From positions 146,599,861 through 146,663,860 of the forward strand of contig NC_079492.1 of assembly GCF_020520425.1 (NCBI RefSeq): 64,000 nt of DNA, in the 5' to 3' direction. The translations under genes were made by a program, and so were the position numbers. The notes below the pieces were generated by a model. The model worked only from the letters and a program-made list of their open reading frames with translations. It ran no database searches and had not been told where the DNA came from. Below are positions 45,322 through 57,639 of this stretch, piece by piece. The stretch is from Spinacia oleracea. Lineage: Eukaryota; Streptophyta; Magnoliopsida; Caryophyllales; Amaranthaceae. Within the stretch, counting starts at the first letter, position 1. Every line of letters starts with the position of its first letter.

Positions 45322-45512
45322 TGTCAAATATTGTGTAATCCCGTATCCTTCTCATTAATAACACACGTATATATATAGTACAACTCATTACCTAAACCCT
45401 AGATTACATATTAGGTAACATACCATATGTAGGACTCATATTAGGTAACATACCATATTTAGGACTCTACAGAATATTCACAATATAATATCTCCTATAT
45501 TCTATCTTAACA
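45322..45512 (-). repeat. 5' LTR of the small LTR element
   Basis: Same sequence as 44334-44524 by eye. The primer-binding site lies next to it at about 45309-45321. Confidence 0.88.
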
Positions 45513-46007
45513 CATTTGTTATAATTTTGAGGGAAGTAATGAGTATTTCCGAAAAAATCAGGGTCATTTAGTGGAGCCGAAAGAAAATAGCATATTGTTA
45601 TAGTATGATTTTGTAGCAATTTACCTTAGAAGTACAACACAAATCATAACTGTCTAAAATATCATAAATCATAGCATCTACTGTTTTAATGCTCGAAATA
45701 TTTCGAATTAGGCTACTTTTTTTGGTTCTACTACGAGAAGTTCCCACCGCCTTCGGCGAGGTAATCTTTGGTTACATAAGATTAGGCTCCTAAGTACTCG
45801 TAGTTATTAGTACCACTAGCTGGCCTAAATTAACTCCATATTAAAGAAAATATCAAAAATGTATGTGGAAATAAATCAAATTCACTTAATTTCATGATAC
45901 AATTACTTGATTTTGTTACTTGATTACAAAATGAACTCTTTTGCAATATTAAAAATCAATTTATTTATTTTTGTTTTTTATTTCATTATCTCTGTTTTTC
46001 CATTGCA

Positions 46008-49000
46008 ATGCAGACTAAGAATTCCATTTTACAACACTTAAAGAAATCAATGACGAACAGAACAAGGAAACCAAAGCAAGACAAAGAAGACAACAACACC
46101 CCATCTAGGGAACTTTTACCAAGGAGATGCAAAACGGTGCAACCGTTTTACGCCATTGACAGTTTATGCGACGAAGAAGATGTACCTAATTACCGTAATA
46201 CCCCTGTAACAAAGAAGAAAAGAACAGGACTTCCATCTTCCTCCACCACTATCAACACACCTCAACAACCATTGACAGAAAAACAACAAGAAAAACAAAA
46301 ACAAAAACTCAAGGAAAAAGAAGAAGAAGAAGTGAAAACGATCTCGAATAATATTCTGTCATGGTTAATTGAGATGAAAGTGGTAAAAGAAAACACAGTG
46401 ATAAAATGCATACATGGGGTTAGAAAAGACCATATTGGGTACGGAGCAATTACAAGAGACGGAATTGGTTGTTATTGTTGTGGTGAAGTGTTTTCGGTTG
46501 CTAGTTTTCCTCGACATAGAGGTGATATTTTCGTTGATAAACCTTATGAGAATCTGTTTATTGAAGAAACGAAGGTTTCGTTGTTGAGTTGTCAAATTGA
46601 GGCATGGAATAGGCATTCTGTTCCTGCTAGAAGTGGGTACCACCATGTTGTGAGACGGCCTAGGGTTAAAGATAATTCGGATGATTCTTGTGTTATTTGT
46701 GCTGATGGTGGTGATTTGATTTGTTGTGATAATTGTCCTTCTACTTATCACCTTAAATGTTTGGGGTTTAAGGTAATTTAACTACTACTTGCCCTTTTTT
46801 TGAAAATTTTGAAAGTTTGGTAGATGTTGAGTTAGTTTAGTTGGTTAAAGTTTTTTTTGGAATTGGCTGCAGGGTGTTCCTGAAGACGAGTGGCTTTGTC
46901 CTTATTGCCGTTGTAAATATTGTGATCGGGATACTGTAAAGGATGTTCTCTTGACTTGCTTTCAATGCTTGAAAAAATGTAAGCGAAGCCCTTACCCTTG
47001 TTTTCCTTATGTTTCTAATTAGGTTCTGTTTGGTTTGGCGTAAAATGTTTTCAATGAAAGATGATTTTCCAAGGAAAGACTCATTCCATGGGTGATTCCA
47101 AATCAATAACGGTTATTAATGAATAATACAATTACATTGCAAAATCGTAAATAAATAGACTTTCAACATATACATTTAACTTTAATTTTTATTCATTTAA
47201 GCTCACATTTTATTCTGTTAATTAACCTCATATTTTATTCATTTAATTCACTTTTTCGTTTCTTTTTCTATTTTCACATTTTTTTTAGTTTTCCTATCGA
47301 TTTGTTTACGAAAATTCCATGTTATTTGCAATATTCACAAATAACCGTTATTGATATATACTTTTCTCAATTTCATTGCTTGGTTTTTTACAAGAAAATT
47401 AATAGAAAAAGGAAACTGGAGGAGATGAGTGAAGATTGATGGGAAGAAAGAAAAGAAAAAGTGGTTTTTCATCCCTTCACATGGAAAAGTTTTTCACCTT
47501 AATTTGAGGAAGTTATGGAAATTTATTTTTCCTCTCTTGCCAAACCAAACAACGTAAAATGATCGAAAAGGGAAAAATTATTTTCCATGAAAATGTTTTA
47601 CACCAAACCAAATAGACACTTACAATTTCCTAGATGTTCAAATACATTATGCGAATATATCAGATGATGATTTTGTGTTCGTAAACAGATCATGGGCAGT
47701 GCTCAAACAAGTTCGATAAAATACCCTCGAGGCCTCAACCACTCACTATCCCCTTCTGTGGGAACGGCTGCTGGCAGGTTAGATTCTCCAACAACCCTTT
47801 TACATTGAAAAGGCTACATATATCCTAAGGGTATGATACCGTTGGCTGTGATTGGCCAAAATTTTTAAATTTCACGTGGAGTTGCAATTTTAGATTTAAA
47901 TTTCATGTGGGGTTGCTTATGTGAAAACAATCAATGAGAGCACAGGGTATATTACTATTTGATACCCTGAGGATATATGTAGCAACTTCCCTTTACACTT
48001 ATCGTAACAAAATTGTGGCAAAAAAACTCAATGAATTTTGTTTTGTTTTCTGTATTTCTTTGTTTTTACATTCAAAGGTGTACCAAAAACTAGAGAACAT
48101 GTTGGGAAGAAACATGCCAACCAGAGACGGATATTCATGGACATTAATCAGAAAGATGGACTTAGACTCTGTAGGACAAAACTCTGAGGATTTGTATTTG
48201 AAAGCAACCTGCAATTCTACCATTGTTTTAGCAGCTAAACTGATGGAGGAAAGCTTTAAGCTCATTGTTGACAGACAAACTAGGACAAACATGATCCAAA
48301 GTGTCATCTACAATTGTGGGTAAGTTCTTAATTGAAGGATATTTCGAATTTCAAAATTTGTTAACAAAACAAGAAACTGATAGATGAAAAATGTTGTGTT
48401 TTTAGATCAAACTTTACCAGGATGAATTTCAGCAGGTTTTATACTGCCATTCTGCAGTTTCAAGGGAAGATTATTTCAGTGGCATCACTAAGGTACTTAA
48501 GGCTGTATTTTATTCATCTGATGTTCACTTATTTGGTAGACCTTGTTTTTCCTGAACTATCTTATCTGAATTTAATAAGGTGAACAGAACTTGCTTTGTA
48601 TCTGACAATTCATGATCCGACCCGATAACTCGACTTGAACCTGATCTGAACTGAACCCAATCTGAATGACTTGAATTCAATCTGATTTGACCCATTTATC
48701 ATATTTTGTAGTAATATCAAGTTTTACATTATTTCTGACATTTTCTTTTGGCACAACCCGAAACCAAACTTGAACCACACACATTAACCCGAATAAATAA
48801 TCCATCCATCTCAGATAATAGTTAACATGCATATACGTAGTACAGATATATAAGTTTGTCTGTACTACACCGTGTTATGTTAACTTTCAAATATACAAAG
48901 AGGTAGCAAGGCCATGTTCTTTAAAATTGATCTGAACTGAACTGAATGCTACTGAGCTGAGCTTTGCTAATTAATTTTGTTGCGAGTCCAAAACAGACTT

Positions 49001-49616
49001 CCGTCTCCAGAGCTAACAGAAATACCCTTCATAGCAACAACAGAGGGGCAGAGAAGCAAAGGAATGTGCAAGATGCTGCTGGGAGCCCTTGAAATAGTAA
49101 GTATACATGTTAATTAAGTCACTTTATTAGATTTAGGGTGGGTTCTATTCACATGATTTTCACTTATTTTTCTGAACTTATCTTATTTGAATTTATTAGA
49201 ACTTATCAAAACTTATTTTAGTTATAAATTGTACTTGGTCAACCATTATTTTTTCTGAACTTATCTTATCTGAACTTAACTAAACTTATGTGAACTTATT
49301 TTTCATGAAATAAGTGAAAAGATGGTGAACATAACAAAGTCTTAATTGAAATTTTTAACATGCAATTTTTTTTTCCTATCAGGCCTTAATCAAAATTGGG
49401 GTGGAATCTATTGTAATACCATCTTCTGAAGAGATGGAAGAGAATTGGCAAAAGAAATTCGGTTTTGAACCTCTAGATGAAGCAATGAACAGAAAATTAA
49501 CTAACTTAAACACCTTAATGTTTCCCAAAACAATAAGGTTACAGAAGGTGATTAAGCACGTAAAGAAAATGATGCTGCATCATGACTTGAATTTGGGTCT
49601 AGTTGAAGAAAAGTAA
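46008..49616 (+). CDS. PHD-finger/GNAT acetyltransferase protein, IDM1-like (7 exons)
   Basis: Exons read as 46008-46772, 46873-46978, 47689-47777, 48078-48319, 48406-48492, 48997-49096 and 49383-49616, all with GT-AG borders and consistent phase, giving 540 residues. A Lys/Gln-rich low-complexity segment (90-110) is followed by a TIFY/Jas-like YGAITRDGIGCYCC region (145-172), a C4HC3 PHD finger from Cys228 to about 275, a second zinc module (CKYC..CFQC..YHGQC) and a GNAT domain about 345-480 with acetyl-CoA loop QRSKGMCKML. This order is that of Arabidopsis IDM1, a histone acetyltransferase recruited to methylated DNA that promotes active demethylation. This protein is shorter and has no MBD visible. 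A strong acceptor-like tract (TTTTTCCATTGCAATGCAG) overlaps the start codon, so an upstream exon is possible. Confidence 0.85.
47022..47619. mobile_element. Tourist-like MITE in intron 2 of the PHD gene
   Basis: Ends GGTTCTGTTTGGTTTGGCGT and the complement of ACACCAAACCAAATAGACAC; flanked by TTA on both sides (47019-47021, 47620-47622), the standard PIF/Harbinger target. It makes up 598 of the intron's 710 bases. Confidence 0.85.
47813..47983. mobile_element. Small MITE in intron 3 of the PHD gene
   Basis: Ends GCTACATATATCCTAAGGGT and the complement of ACCCTGAGGATATATGTAGC. Two internal TTTAAATTTCANGTGG units. Family unknown. Confidence 0.65.
49142..49335. mobile_element. Small MITE in intron 6 of the PHD gene
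   Basis: Ends GTTCTATTCACATGATTTTC / complement of TGGTGAACATAAC, both continuing into TTTCACTTATTT. The interior is made of CTGAACTTATCTTATCTGAA-like words, also seen in intron 5 near 48550. Confidence 0.55.
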
Positions 49617-49885
49617 ATCGTCAATTTTGGAAAACTTTCAGATGTTATTGTGCACATTGTGTATGATTCATTAATTAGTGTACAATATAATGCAGAAGAT
49701 ATAGTAAACTATTGCGGCTCTGCATTAGTCTTTTTCAGGAAACTTCCCTCATGTTTCCGGGTAATCGGGTATACCTAGAGCTAGTTGCACCAAACGGTGT
49801 AACTATTTTTTTTTTTTGCCCATTTTAGACTTACAAAAAAAAAATGCAATTTTTGCCTGCAAACGTATATACCAACAACGAAAAT

Positions 49886-50210
49886 GATAAAGGTCGCAAC
49901 ATGCGACTTTTAAGCCGTGTCACAATGATGACATGTCATGCTTATATGTCATGATTTAAATTGGAAACTAAAATATTTAACTTACATCACCTATTATATA
50001 TGTTTCAAAAAAAAGTTGATACGAAGTATTCTAATTTGCTTATTTCTTTATATCGACTACCTTATTTAAATATTTTCATAGTAAAAATATTGCATTGATA
50101 GTAAAAATATTCTGATGACGCATAACATACGTAGCGCCTATATATACCGATTAAATTCTGCCACATAATATTGCGACAATATTTGATCATCGCAACTTGC
50201 GATCTTTATC
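49886..50210. mobile_element. Inverted-repeat element downstream of the PHD gene
   Basis: GATAAAGGTCGCAACATGCGA at the left pairs with TCGCAACTTGCGATCTTTATC at the right. The interior is AT-rich. No transposase, no clear target repeat. Confidence 0.55.
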
Positions 50211-50589
50211 ATCGCCTTTTTTTATTACCCTTAAACCAAGGAAGTTTTTACCGTGGAAGAAGATCAAGGTATTGTAAAAAGTTGAAGAGTGCATGTGTGC
50301 TACTAGATAACCTCAATTGGGTTTCTGAAACACGAAGGATCCTTTTATATGTGCCCCAAAAATACAAACGGAAAAGCCAAAGCTGAAAACCGGAACAAAC
50401 CGGGTTGAAAAAGTATCGCAGAACTGAAGTTGCAACTTGGTGTTTTTTCCAAAGAATGATCAGTTTTCTCCTCTTGTTCATTACATTCAAGAAAACACAT
50501 AGCAGGTTTTTATGATGAAAACTGAGAAGCAGCAACATCCATCATTCCATCTCATCGATTACATTGCTAGTGTGCTTATTTAACTGCTA

Positions 50590-51758
50590 ATAATAACAAT
50601 TAAGGCAGGAAGCAGAAGCACTAATTCGTGTTTCCAGCAGGGTTAGCAACATGCATGCTGCACAAATGATGAATAATGAATGACCTGTTTTAGAACTGAA
50701 CTAAAAACAATGTAGAGATTATAAGACACAAGTAAATAAAATTAGACAGAGGCAAAGAGGAACTCAGCCGACCTTGTATAGAGGAATTTGAAAGCTCTGA
50801 TGATAGGAATAATGTATTTTCAGTGACTTGAATCCGAAGTCTGGAGCATTCACAAACATTCCAGGAATTCTCAAGTACCTTCATTTCCAATCCCTGAACA
50901 AACCTCCGACTTCTTTGAGGATGCAACTGTTAACAAGCCACTGCACCTGAACGTCATAGAAAAACACGAAGCTATTTTTCAGGTAAAGAAGCCAAAAGAT
51001 CGAAACTGAGATAACACATGTTTTAGTTTCAATTGACATGGGTTATTATGCTCCAACTTAGCTTTCCCTGTACCATAGTCGCTGGACTACAGAACTGTTG
51101 TTCGTGAATCATGGCTGCAACTGTTAGATGCCCTTAGTCCACTAATAGTATTGAGTATTGACCAAACACACAAACTTACTCCAGAAAGAACTTCACTGCA
51201 TCAGATAGAATAGATGGATCAATGGAAAACAATGTGTACAACTTTTAAACTCAACAGGAAAATAAGTGAACAATCGATGGGGGTGTTCAGGATCTATCTT
51301 TATGCAGTATGTAATTGTGAAGTATTCCCGGTTGAAAATTGAAATGTTTCCTGATACAGAGCGGCAAACAAGAAATAAAAACATACCTTTGGCTCCATCG
51401 GAAAAGGCTTTCGTGTGAAACGTACTATCCAAGAAATAAAAACAAATGTGAGCCATAAAAAGAAGCACAACATCAGAATTTATCCAAATATGTATAGCTT
51501 CTTGTCTTTATCATATTTAATCACAGTGTATGCAATAAAGCAAAACAAAAGGCCTCAACGAAAACCCTGCTCATCTAAAGACAAAATACAGATTTGGAAA
51601 TACAATAATTCCTCAAAGTGATTTCATACCAGGAATTTCATCTTCATGTTCATGCACTCTTTGAAAAAAGTTGGTCTAACCAGTACACCCACAATTATGA
51701 CATTCAAGGCAAGAACTAGAAGCAGTAAATTGTTGTTTCCAGCAAGGTTCGCAATGTG
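50590..51758 (-). other. Possible unrecognised gene with duplicated exon
   Basis: On the minus strand 51630-51758 is an exon-like block of exactly 43 codons between an AG and a GT, encoding HIANLAGNNNLLLL then a hydrophobic run and a charged end. A diverged copy at about 50600-50655 reads MHVANPAGNTN then a stop, also after an AG. A third exon-like piece (50780-50930) holds RRFVQGLEMK. I do not recognise the protein; a one-helix membrane protein would fit. It might also be a decayed gene between the PHD and decarboxylase genes. Confidence 0.25.
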
Positions 51759-51979
51759 CTGCCCACAACACAAATGAATAATGATCCATTCCAGAAAAGT
51801 TCATTACACATTAGTCAGAAGGAATCAACAAAATTGAAGTATAACTGAAGTATTCCAGAATCTTCATAATGTTTTTCCACATATATATAGAAAGTATCAG
51901 ACTTCCAGTCAGTGGTGGATCTATTATGCACAATGGGTAGACAATTGTCTACCCTCTTTAAAATATTATTCTATGATTC

Positions 51980-52390
51980 TTTTTTTTTTTTTTGACAACT
52001 CAAGAAACTATATTAAGGAAAGGATTAGTGTACAGGAGGGCAGCCCTCTTTTCTAGCAGAAACCGCAAGGTTATGAGCCTTGACAACATTCTGCCTTTCT
52101 ACTTTTTTTATTAAACAGGATTTAAAAGAAGAAGCAATGCTTATGATATCTCTCATTACAACTCTACCTTCCGATGGGGCCAGGCAATTGTTATGTAGCG
52201 AGGCGATGATTTTGGTAGAGTCCGTCCATACTGTTACCTCAGCAAACGGGAACATGATCCCCCTTAGGGCATCCAGGATTGCCAACCCCTCTGCTTGAAA
52301 CGCGGAGCTCCCAAAAACCTTGCAACCCCTCTGAGCTAGCTGAGTTCTTATTTGTGCCACATGAAATAGATAAATCTACCACTATGTAGA
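51980..52390 (-). mobile_element. LINE 3' fragment (RNase H region)
   Basis: The minus-strand frame 52025-52360 encodes SAFQAEGLAILDAL, VTVWTDSTKIIASL and KAHNLAVSARKE, the plant L1 RVT_3 RNase H domain with its Glu and Asp. The poly-A tail is the T-run at about 51980-51994. It lies just beyond the stop codon of the serine decarboxylase gene, perhaps in its 3' UTR. Confidence 0.8.
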
Positions 52391-52527
52391 TCAAGTCGAA
52401 CAGCCCAAGCATGAAGAAGAAATACAAACATCAGTAAATGGACTAATGGCAACAACAACGATACATTGCTGGAAGCAAATCATTATACTTGAGTTGTTAC
52501 GAAAACTGGGCAAGCAAATATTTCAGA

Positions 52528-55500
52528 CTAATGCAGAGGGCACGCACAGTTATCCTTGCCCATCTCAGATGCAAGACATGGTGGTTGGTTACCTCCATCT
52601 TTAAACCAAGTTAAACGTTTCTCAACTAGCTCGTCAAGGAAAGTATCAAGCTTCTCTATTGTAACACTAGGCATCACAACCACGTGAGCTATTTCCCCTT
52701 GGCAAGCCAGCTGCCAACGCCGGATAAACTCCTCATCCCGAGGCCGCTCAAATACCACGGTGCTACTTAGCTCATTGAGCATGGCACTAACCCCAACATC
52801 TCTAAGCCTGTCTTTGAGGTAGTGGGCATTTCTGAGGCACTTTTGAACCTCTTTCTGGAAACCACGATATCCTTTTCGATTCAATGTATACCACATAAAG
52901 ATAGGGGCATGCCCATTCCTGCTCCCCATGATTGTTGCATCCCTTGAAGCAAGATACTCCACATTACTAGATAATGTGTTGATGTGATCCATCCTTGTTA
53001 TTTGAACACCACAGGGCATTGGGCATCCTACAAATTTGTGCCCAGATACACTTACACTACCAATGGGCTTCTTGAATGTTACCTGAGGCGCCTGCACATA
53101 TAGTGTAATTAATACTCATCAGCAGTAAATCCATGACTTACTTATTTACTAATGCAACCACCATCTTCATCAACACTTTGTCACAACTAACCAGGTAAAA
53201 GTAATATATCCACTTACTCGAGTAACAAATGGCAACATAAGACCAAATAAGGCTCCATCACAGTGGATGTAGAATCGGTTCTGGGGGAAGCCACATTCTT
53301 CAAGAGTCTGTATCACAAGATCAAGATCATCAACAGCTCCTTTTACAGTAGTTCCTGCATGAAAACATTTTAATTATTACAGACTCTTGATAGGTAACAA
53401 GTTGAAGCACATTACATTTCCAGGACGCAAGAGCCCTAGTAAAAGGATTTACCTATATTGACATTGATGATGGCTGGTTTATCTTTGTTCTGGAGAAGCT
53501 TGGTCCTAAAATCAGCACAGTCAACCTCCCCAGATGATAATGTATCAATCTTAACACAGTCCATCCTATACATGCGTGCAGCTTTAAAGATCGAGTAGTG
53601 TGACTCTTTTGAGGCATATAAAATTCCATCAGGAAACACCTCTCTCCTGAATATTCATGAACCAGTAGATAATTAGAAAACCATGTCCACCCTTAGATCA
53701 AGAGTCCAAAATGTGGCAAAGGATGCCAATTTCCAAGTATACTTACACTTACCCCACAAGGATACCATGAAGGTTTCCTTCTGTCCCACAGTTTGTAATA
53801 TATCCCCAGTACTGATCTTTCTCGATCTCCCAAAGACGCGCAAACCAATCTAAAACACCCACTTCAAACTGCCTGGAATGCACACCATAGTTGCTCTCGA
53901 TAAATGGATCACCAAGGTTGTTTATCGAGAAGTGCTGCAACTGACTCAAAGCGCCATAATCAAAGTCCAGGTTGTAAGGATATCCTGCAACAAAGTGTAG
54001 CAGCAACATCAAAACAATGCATCCATACAATTAAACAGAAGACCAGCAATATGTATCAAGTATTTCAATATCAGTATTGGTCCTATTGGAATCAAGGAAG
54101 CACAAGAAACATAGTCAGCATAAATGCAGCTCAACAGGTGTTGAGAAAAATCTTTTAAGACCCTTATTATCGAGCCGTACAGCTACAAATCTCAGTTTTA
54201 TATCTCAGATCAAGGAATTCTTCAGGCACAACGCAATGAAGTTATAAAAGATGAAGTTATAAGAAAGGGTAAGATAATAAATATTATCTTTTTCCTTTTA
54301 CATATCCTTAACATGTATCTTCAGTATTACATACTTTCCTTTTGCATACCTTTGCCATGTAGGCCTGATATACACAAGTAAAAAGGAACAAACATCCAGC
54401 TAAAATCTCAGCTTTCTTATACCACTCGGACTCTTCATTCACCCAAGTACAATTGTTGGATACACAATATTTTGGCATGGATATGATTCATATGAATACT
54501 GGATACATCAACTTGGACCAAAAACATGGAATGCACTCATACTCCGTATAATGGATGAGCTTATCAGTTGGACATGTAGTCATACACTTGTAGCCAATCA
54601 AAGTTACATAGGTTCTCATTCATATTATCCAGGCCCCAACATGAATAATAACTTTCATTCTTTCACCAAATGGCCATGATGCACATGCCACACACCAGCT
54701 ATGGTAATTAATCCCTAGATTATACATGAAACACGGAGCTCCATAGTACAAATTTGTCAGTGTTTCTATCTTCAGAAAAACGGGACTCTTTCTAAAACTC
54801 TAAAAGTTACTTTCAAAACAATTGTGATATCAATCTACTCTCTGAGAGATCAGAGGACATGAAATGGCCCTCCATTGGATTGTTTAATAAATTTGACTGG
54901 TTGACCCTCATTTTTTTTATCTCAACCCAAAAGTTAAATTCATCGACAAATTATATTTCCTCCATTACATGAACTCTAAATAAGACAATGGTACGTTACT
55001 GTCCAAGGTTTGACAGGCGAACTATGTAGTACATTATGAAGAAACAAGTATGTCCACCATGATTGAGAAATTTTGCACAAAACGACCGTGGAGTTAAGGG
55101 GAAGGTTGTCTCCACCATAACTCTCGTAGAAGACAGCTTTAGCGAGTAAACAAAAGCTCCAAGAGCTTTAGTATTTCATACTTCATAACTTATAAGAACC
55201 ATTCAACTCGGGCAGATCACTATTTACTTTTCCTCCAAATGTTTAATAATGAAGCTGTGGTCCTTACTAAAAACAAACCTAGGAAAATGACTAGCACTAA
55301 TAATCCATATTTGTGCAGCACATGACAAAAAAGAAAAAAGTGCAACAACTTCCCCTGAATTTGATCTTCTCAACTTAAGAGAATCTCTCTTTTTTAATAT
55401 GAGATAGAACCCTCTTTTGTAGTAGTATAGACTAGAGATACCCTCTGCCTTCTGGTCTCAGTTCACTTAACCTTTCCGAATTTGAAAAGGAAAAATTTTC

Positions 55501-56452
55501 TGTCAAGAGATTCCAACAAAACGTATTTCTTCCTTTTATCTTACTCCATACCCAAACAAAAATATGAAGTATGGAGTATGTTAAACAAACCTATAAAAGT
55601 TAACACACACACCATTCTAATATTAGTGTTCTTTCCAATAAAAAAAGGTTAATTTACAAGTGTGTATCATCTACTCCTTAATGGCGTAATCATTTATTGT
55701 GTCAAATGTCAATAGTTTCAAGAAAAAAGTTATTCGCGTCTGCTTTTTCTGGAATGATTTTTTTACATTTCTACTTCAAACAGAGCAAACAGCCAATTTT
55801 TTTCACAAAAACTACAATTCCAGTCCATGAGTAAGATGGCAGACATAAAAAGCAGTAACAACTAACAACAGTATAAACACTGGAACTATGATTCATAGTC
55901 TACAGTAAACACATGATCATCACTTGAACAACACACCATTAATCTATCCAGATAATCATCAGAAAGCTTGGGTTCCCAAATTTCCCCTGGTTTTGATTGA
56001 CGTCCTCACACTTCCCAAATGTATTTGATTAGATATACTATGTATGATTTATGCACTAATTCCATTTATTCAACACATTAAACTGTCAACCAAAAGCTTA
56101 AAACATCAAAATAAACAAGAAAGTGAAATAATTAATCATTACCCAAATGATATTTAGTCCTCTCAAGCAAACTCTGCCTGTATCTAGCCAAAATACCCGC
56201 CATATACGCCTCCTTATCGCCGGTAACATCATCGTTAGCCTCGGGTTCTGTGATATCAAGGCAGGAGGAGTGAATATTCCGACCCATAACAATCTCTCTC
56301 CCCATTTTCACCACACCATTCTCGCCGTTACTGGTGACGACAACAGGCGGAATCGGATCGAAAACCACGGCCGTCGGATCCAAATCTGTCCGGTTCAATA
56401 AATCAACAACATCTTGGCTCAATTCCTGGGGAAATGCTGCTAATCCCGCCAT
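52528..56452 (-). CDS. SDC1: Serine decarboxylase (PLP-dependent), 5 exons
   Basis: Exons 56143-56452, 53753-53984, 53453-53646, 53218-53354 and 52528-53091, all GT-AG and in phase, encode 478 residues; Arabidopsis serine decarboxylase has about 482. It belongs to the group II PLP decarboxylases and was long labelled histidine decarboxylase-like. Visible blocks include [41 protein letters not shown] with the cofactor-binding Asp, and SVSGHKF, whose Lys310 should form the PLP aldimine. The plant enzyme makes ethanolamine from serine, feeding phosphatidylethanolamine, phosphatidylcholine and choline synthesis, probably in the cytosol. Intron 1 is 2.16 kb, the others 100-260 bases. The N-terminal segment (1-100) is the usual plant-specific extension. 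All reading frames are open, so the gene looks functional. Confidence 0.94.
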
Positions 56453-57639
56453 TTTTTAAAAATTATAAATCTGCAAAAACCCTAAATCGGCAAAGGCGGT
56501 AGTGATCCGGAACTGTTCTTAGCTCTACAAATATAAAATTTTCACCAGAGTCAAAGTCAGATTAAGATCATCAAAATCAAATACAATAATTTGAAACAAT
56601 TGCCAGTAATTAGACTGGATTTTTTCTACTCAATTAATAAATTGTGATTGAAAATATAACAGATTGAAATTAAATTATTGAAGCTTCTGAGGGTAAATGA
56701 CCTGTGTTAAAGAAAGCGAATGGTGAGGAAAAGTTGATCCGAGATGGCAGGAGAGAGAAAATAGGGGTTTCTTAATCCTTCAAGAAAAAAGAAGTTACAC
56801 TAATAACAACTTCAGTTTGTTCTTTTTGCCTGAAATTTCGTGTATATTTATTTGAGTTATGCCAAAAAGTAAAAAACGTATTGGCCTAATGGTTAACCAT
56901 AAGAATTTGTATATGATTAAGTTATACGGAGTATGTTCGAATGTTCATAATTTGTAATATGTACTACCTTATAGCTTATCTGCAACAAAAATAACAAAAT
57001 AAAATTGACTCATTTTGACTCGTAATAATGTTATGTTACGTAACTTAGTAAACTTTATATGCCATGTAATGTCATGTAATACTCAATTTGCCACATAAAT
57101 GTTGCATCATTTACGTTTTGAAGAAGTTTCAGTAAAAGTGTAATCAAATTTACCATGGTCAAGAATAACAGGGACTATATCATGATCGTGTTTAAGGACA
57201 ATAGTGACTCAGAGCTACAAATGAGATTATGTTCAAGTGTAAAAGTGACTCAACAAAGATAAAAGTACCTTAAACTAAAGTGACATAAATAATATATGGG
57301 TGGGCTTGCACGAGTGAGTCCATTATGACACGCAAAAACTTGTTCAATTTGGCGTGTCATTCATTAATTTATTAACCGGAATTTTAAAAAAAGAAATATT
57401 ATGGCATGAGAACAAACCTCGTTGAAGTTTATTCTATTGATATTGCCCTAAAAAGAAATGCCAGATAAACAAGATTACATGTACTATTGAAAAAAGTTAT
57501 CTAGACTGATCCATTAACCTGCCCAACATACATCCTAGTAAAGCCCAATTCATCCCAAGCCTTTTCCACTCAAAGAATTCGTCTAATAAACTTGGGTCGT
57601 CTCAATCATATATCAACCTTTCCACTCTATTTTTTATGA
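56453..57639. other. Promoter side of the decarboxylase gene and noncoding DNA
   Basis: The 5' UTR and promoter of the decarboxylase should lie in the first few hundred bases. No TATA box stands out. Nothing else recognised. Confidence 0.35.

Larger units (their letters stand above)
44334..45512 (-). mobile_element. Small non-autonomous LTR element with identical LTRs
   Basis: LTRs at 44334-44524 and 45322-45512 are both 191 bp and identical by eye. Flanks are the perfect target repeat CATTT (44329-44333 and 45513-45517). On the minus strand a TGGTATCAAGAGC-like tRNA-Met primer-binding site follows the 5' LTR (45322-45512), and a GAGGGGGG polypurine stretch precedes the 3' LTR. The 0.8-kb interior has no recognisable enzyme domain; an acidic stretch resembles the variable linker of copia polyproteins. 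Its ends look whole, its interior lacks gag and pol. The primer site favours Ty1/copia ancestry. It is very young. Confidence 0.9.
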
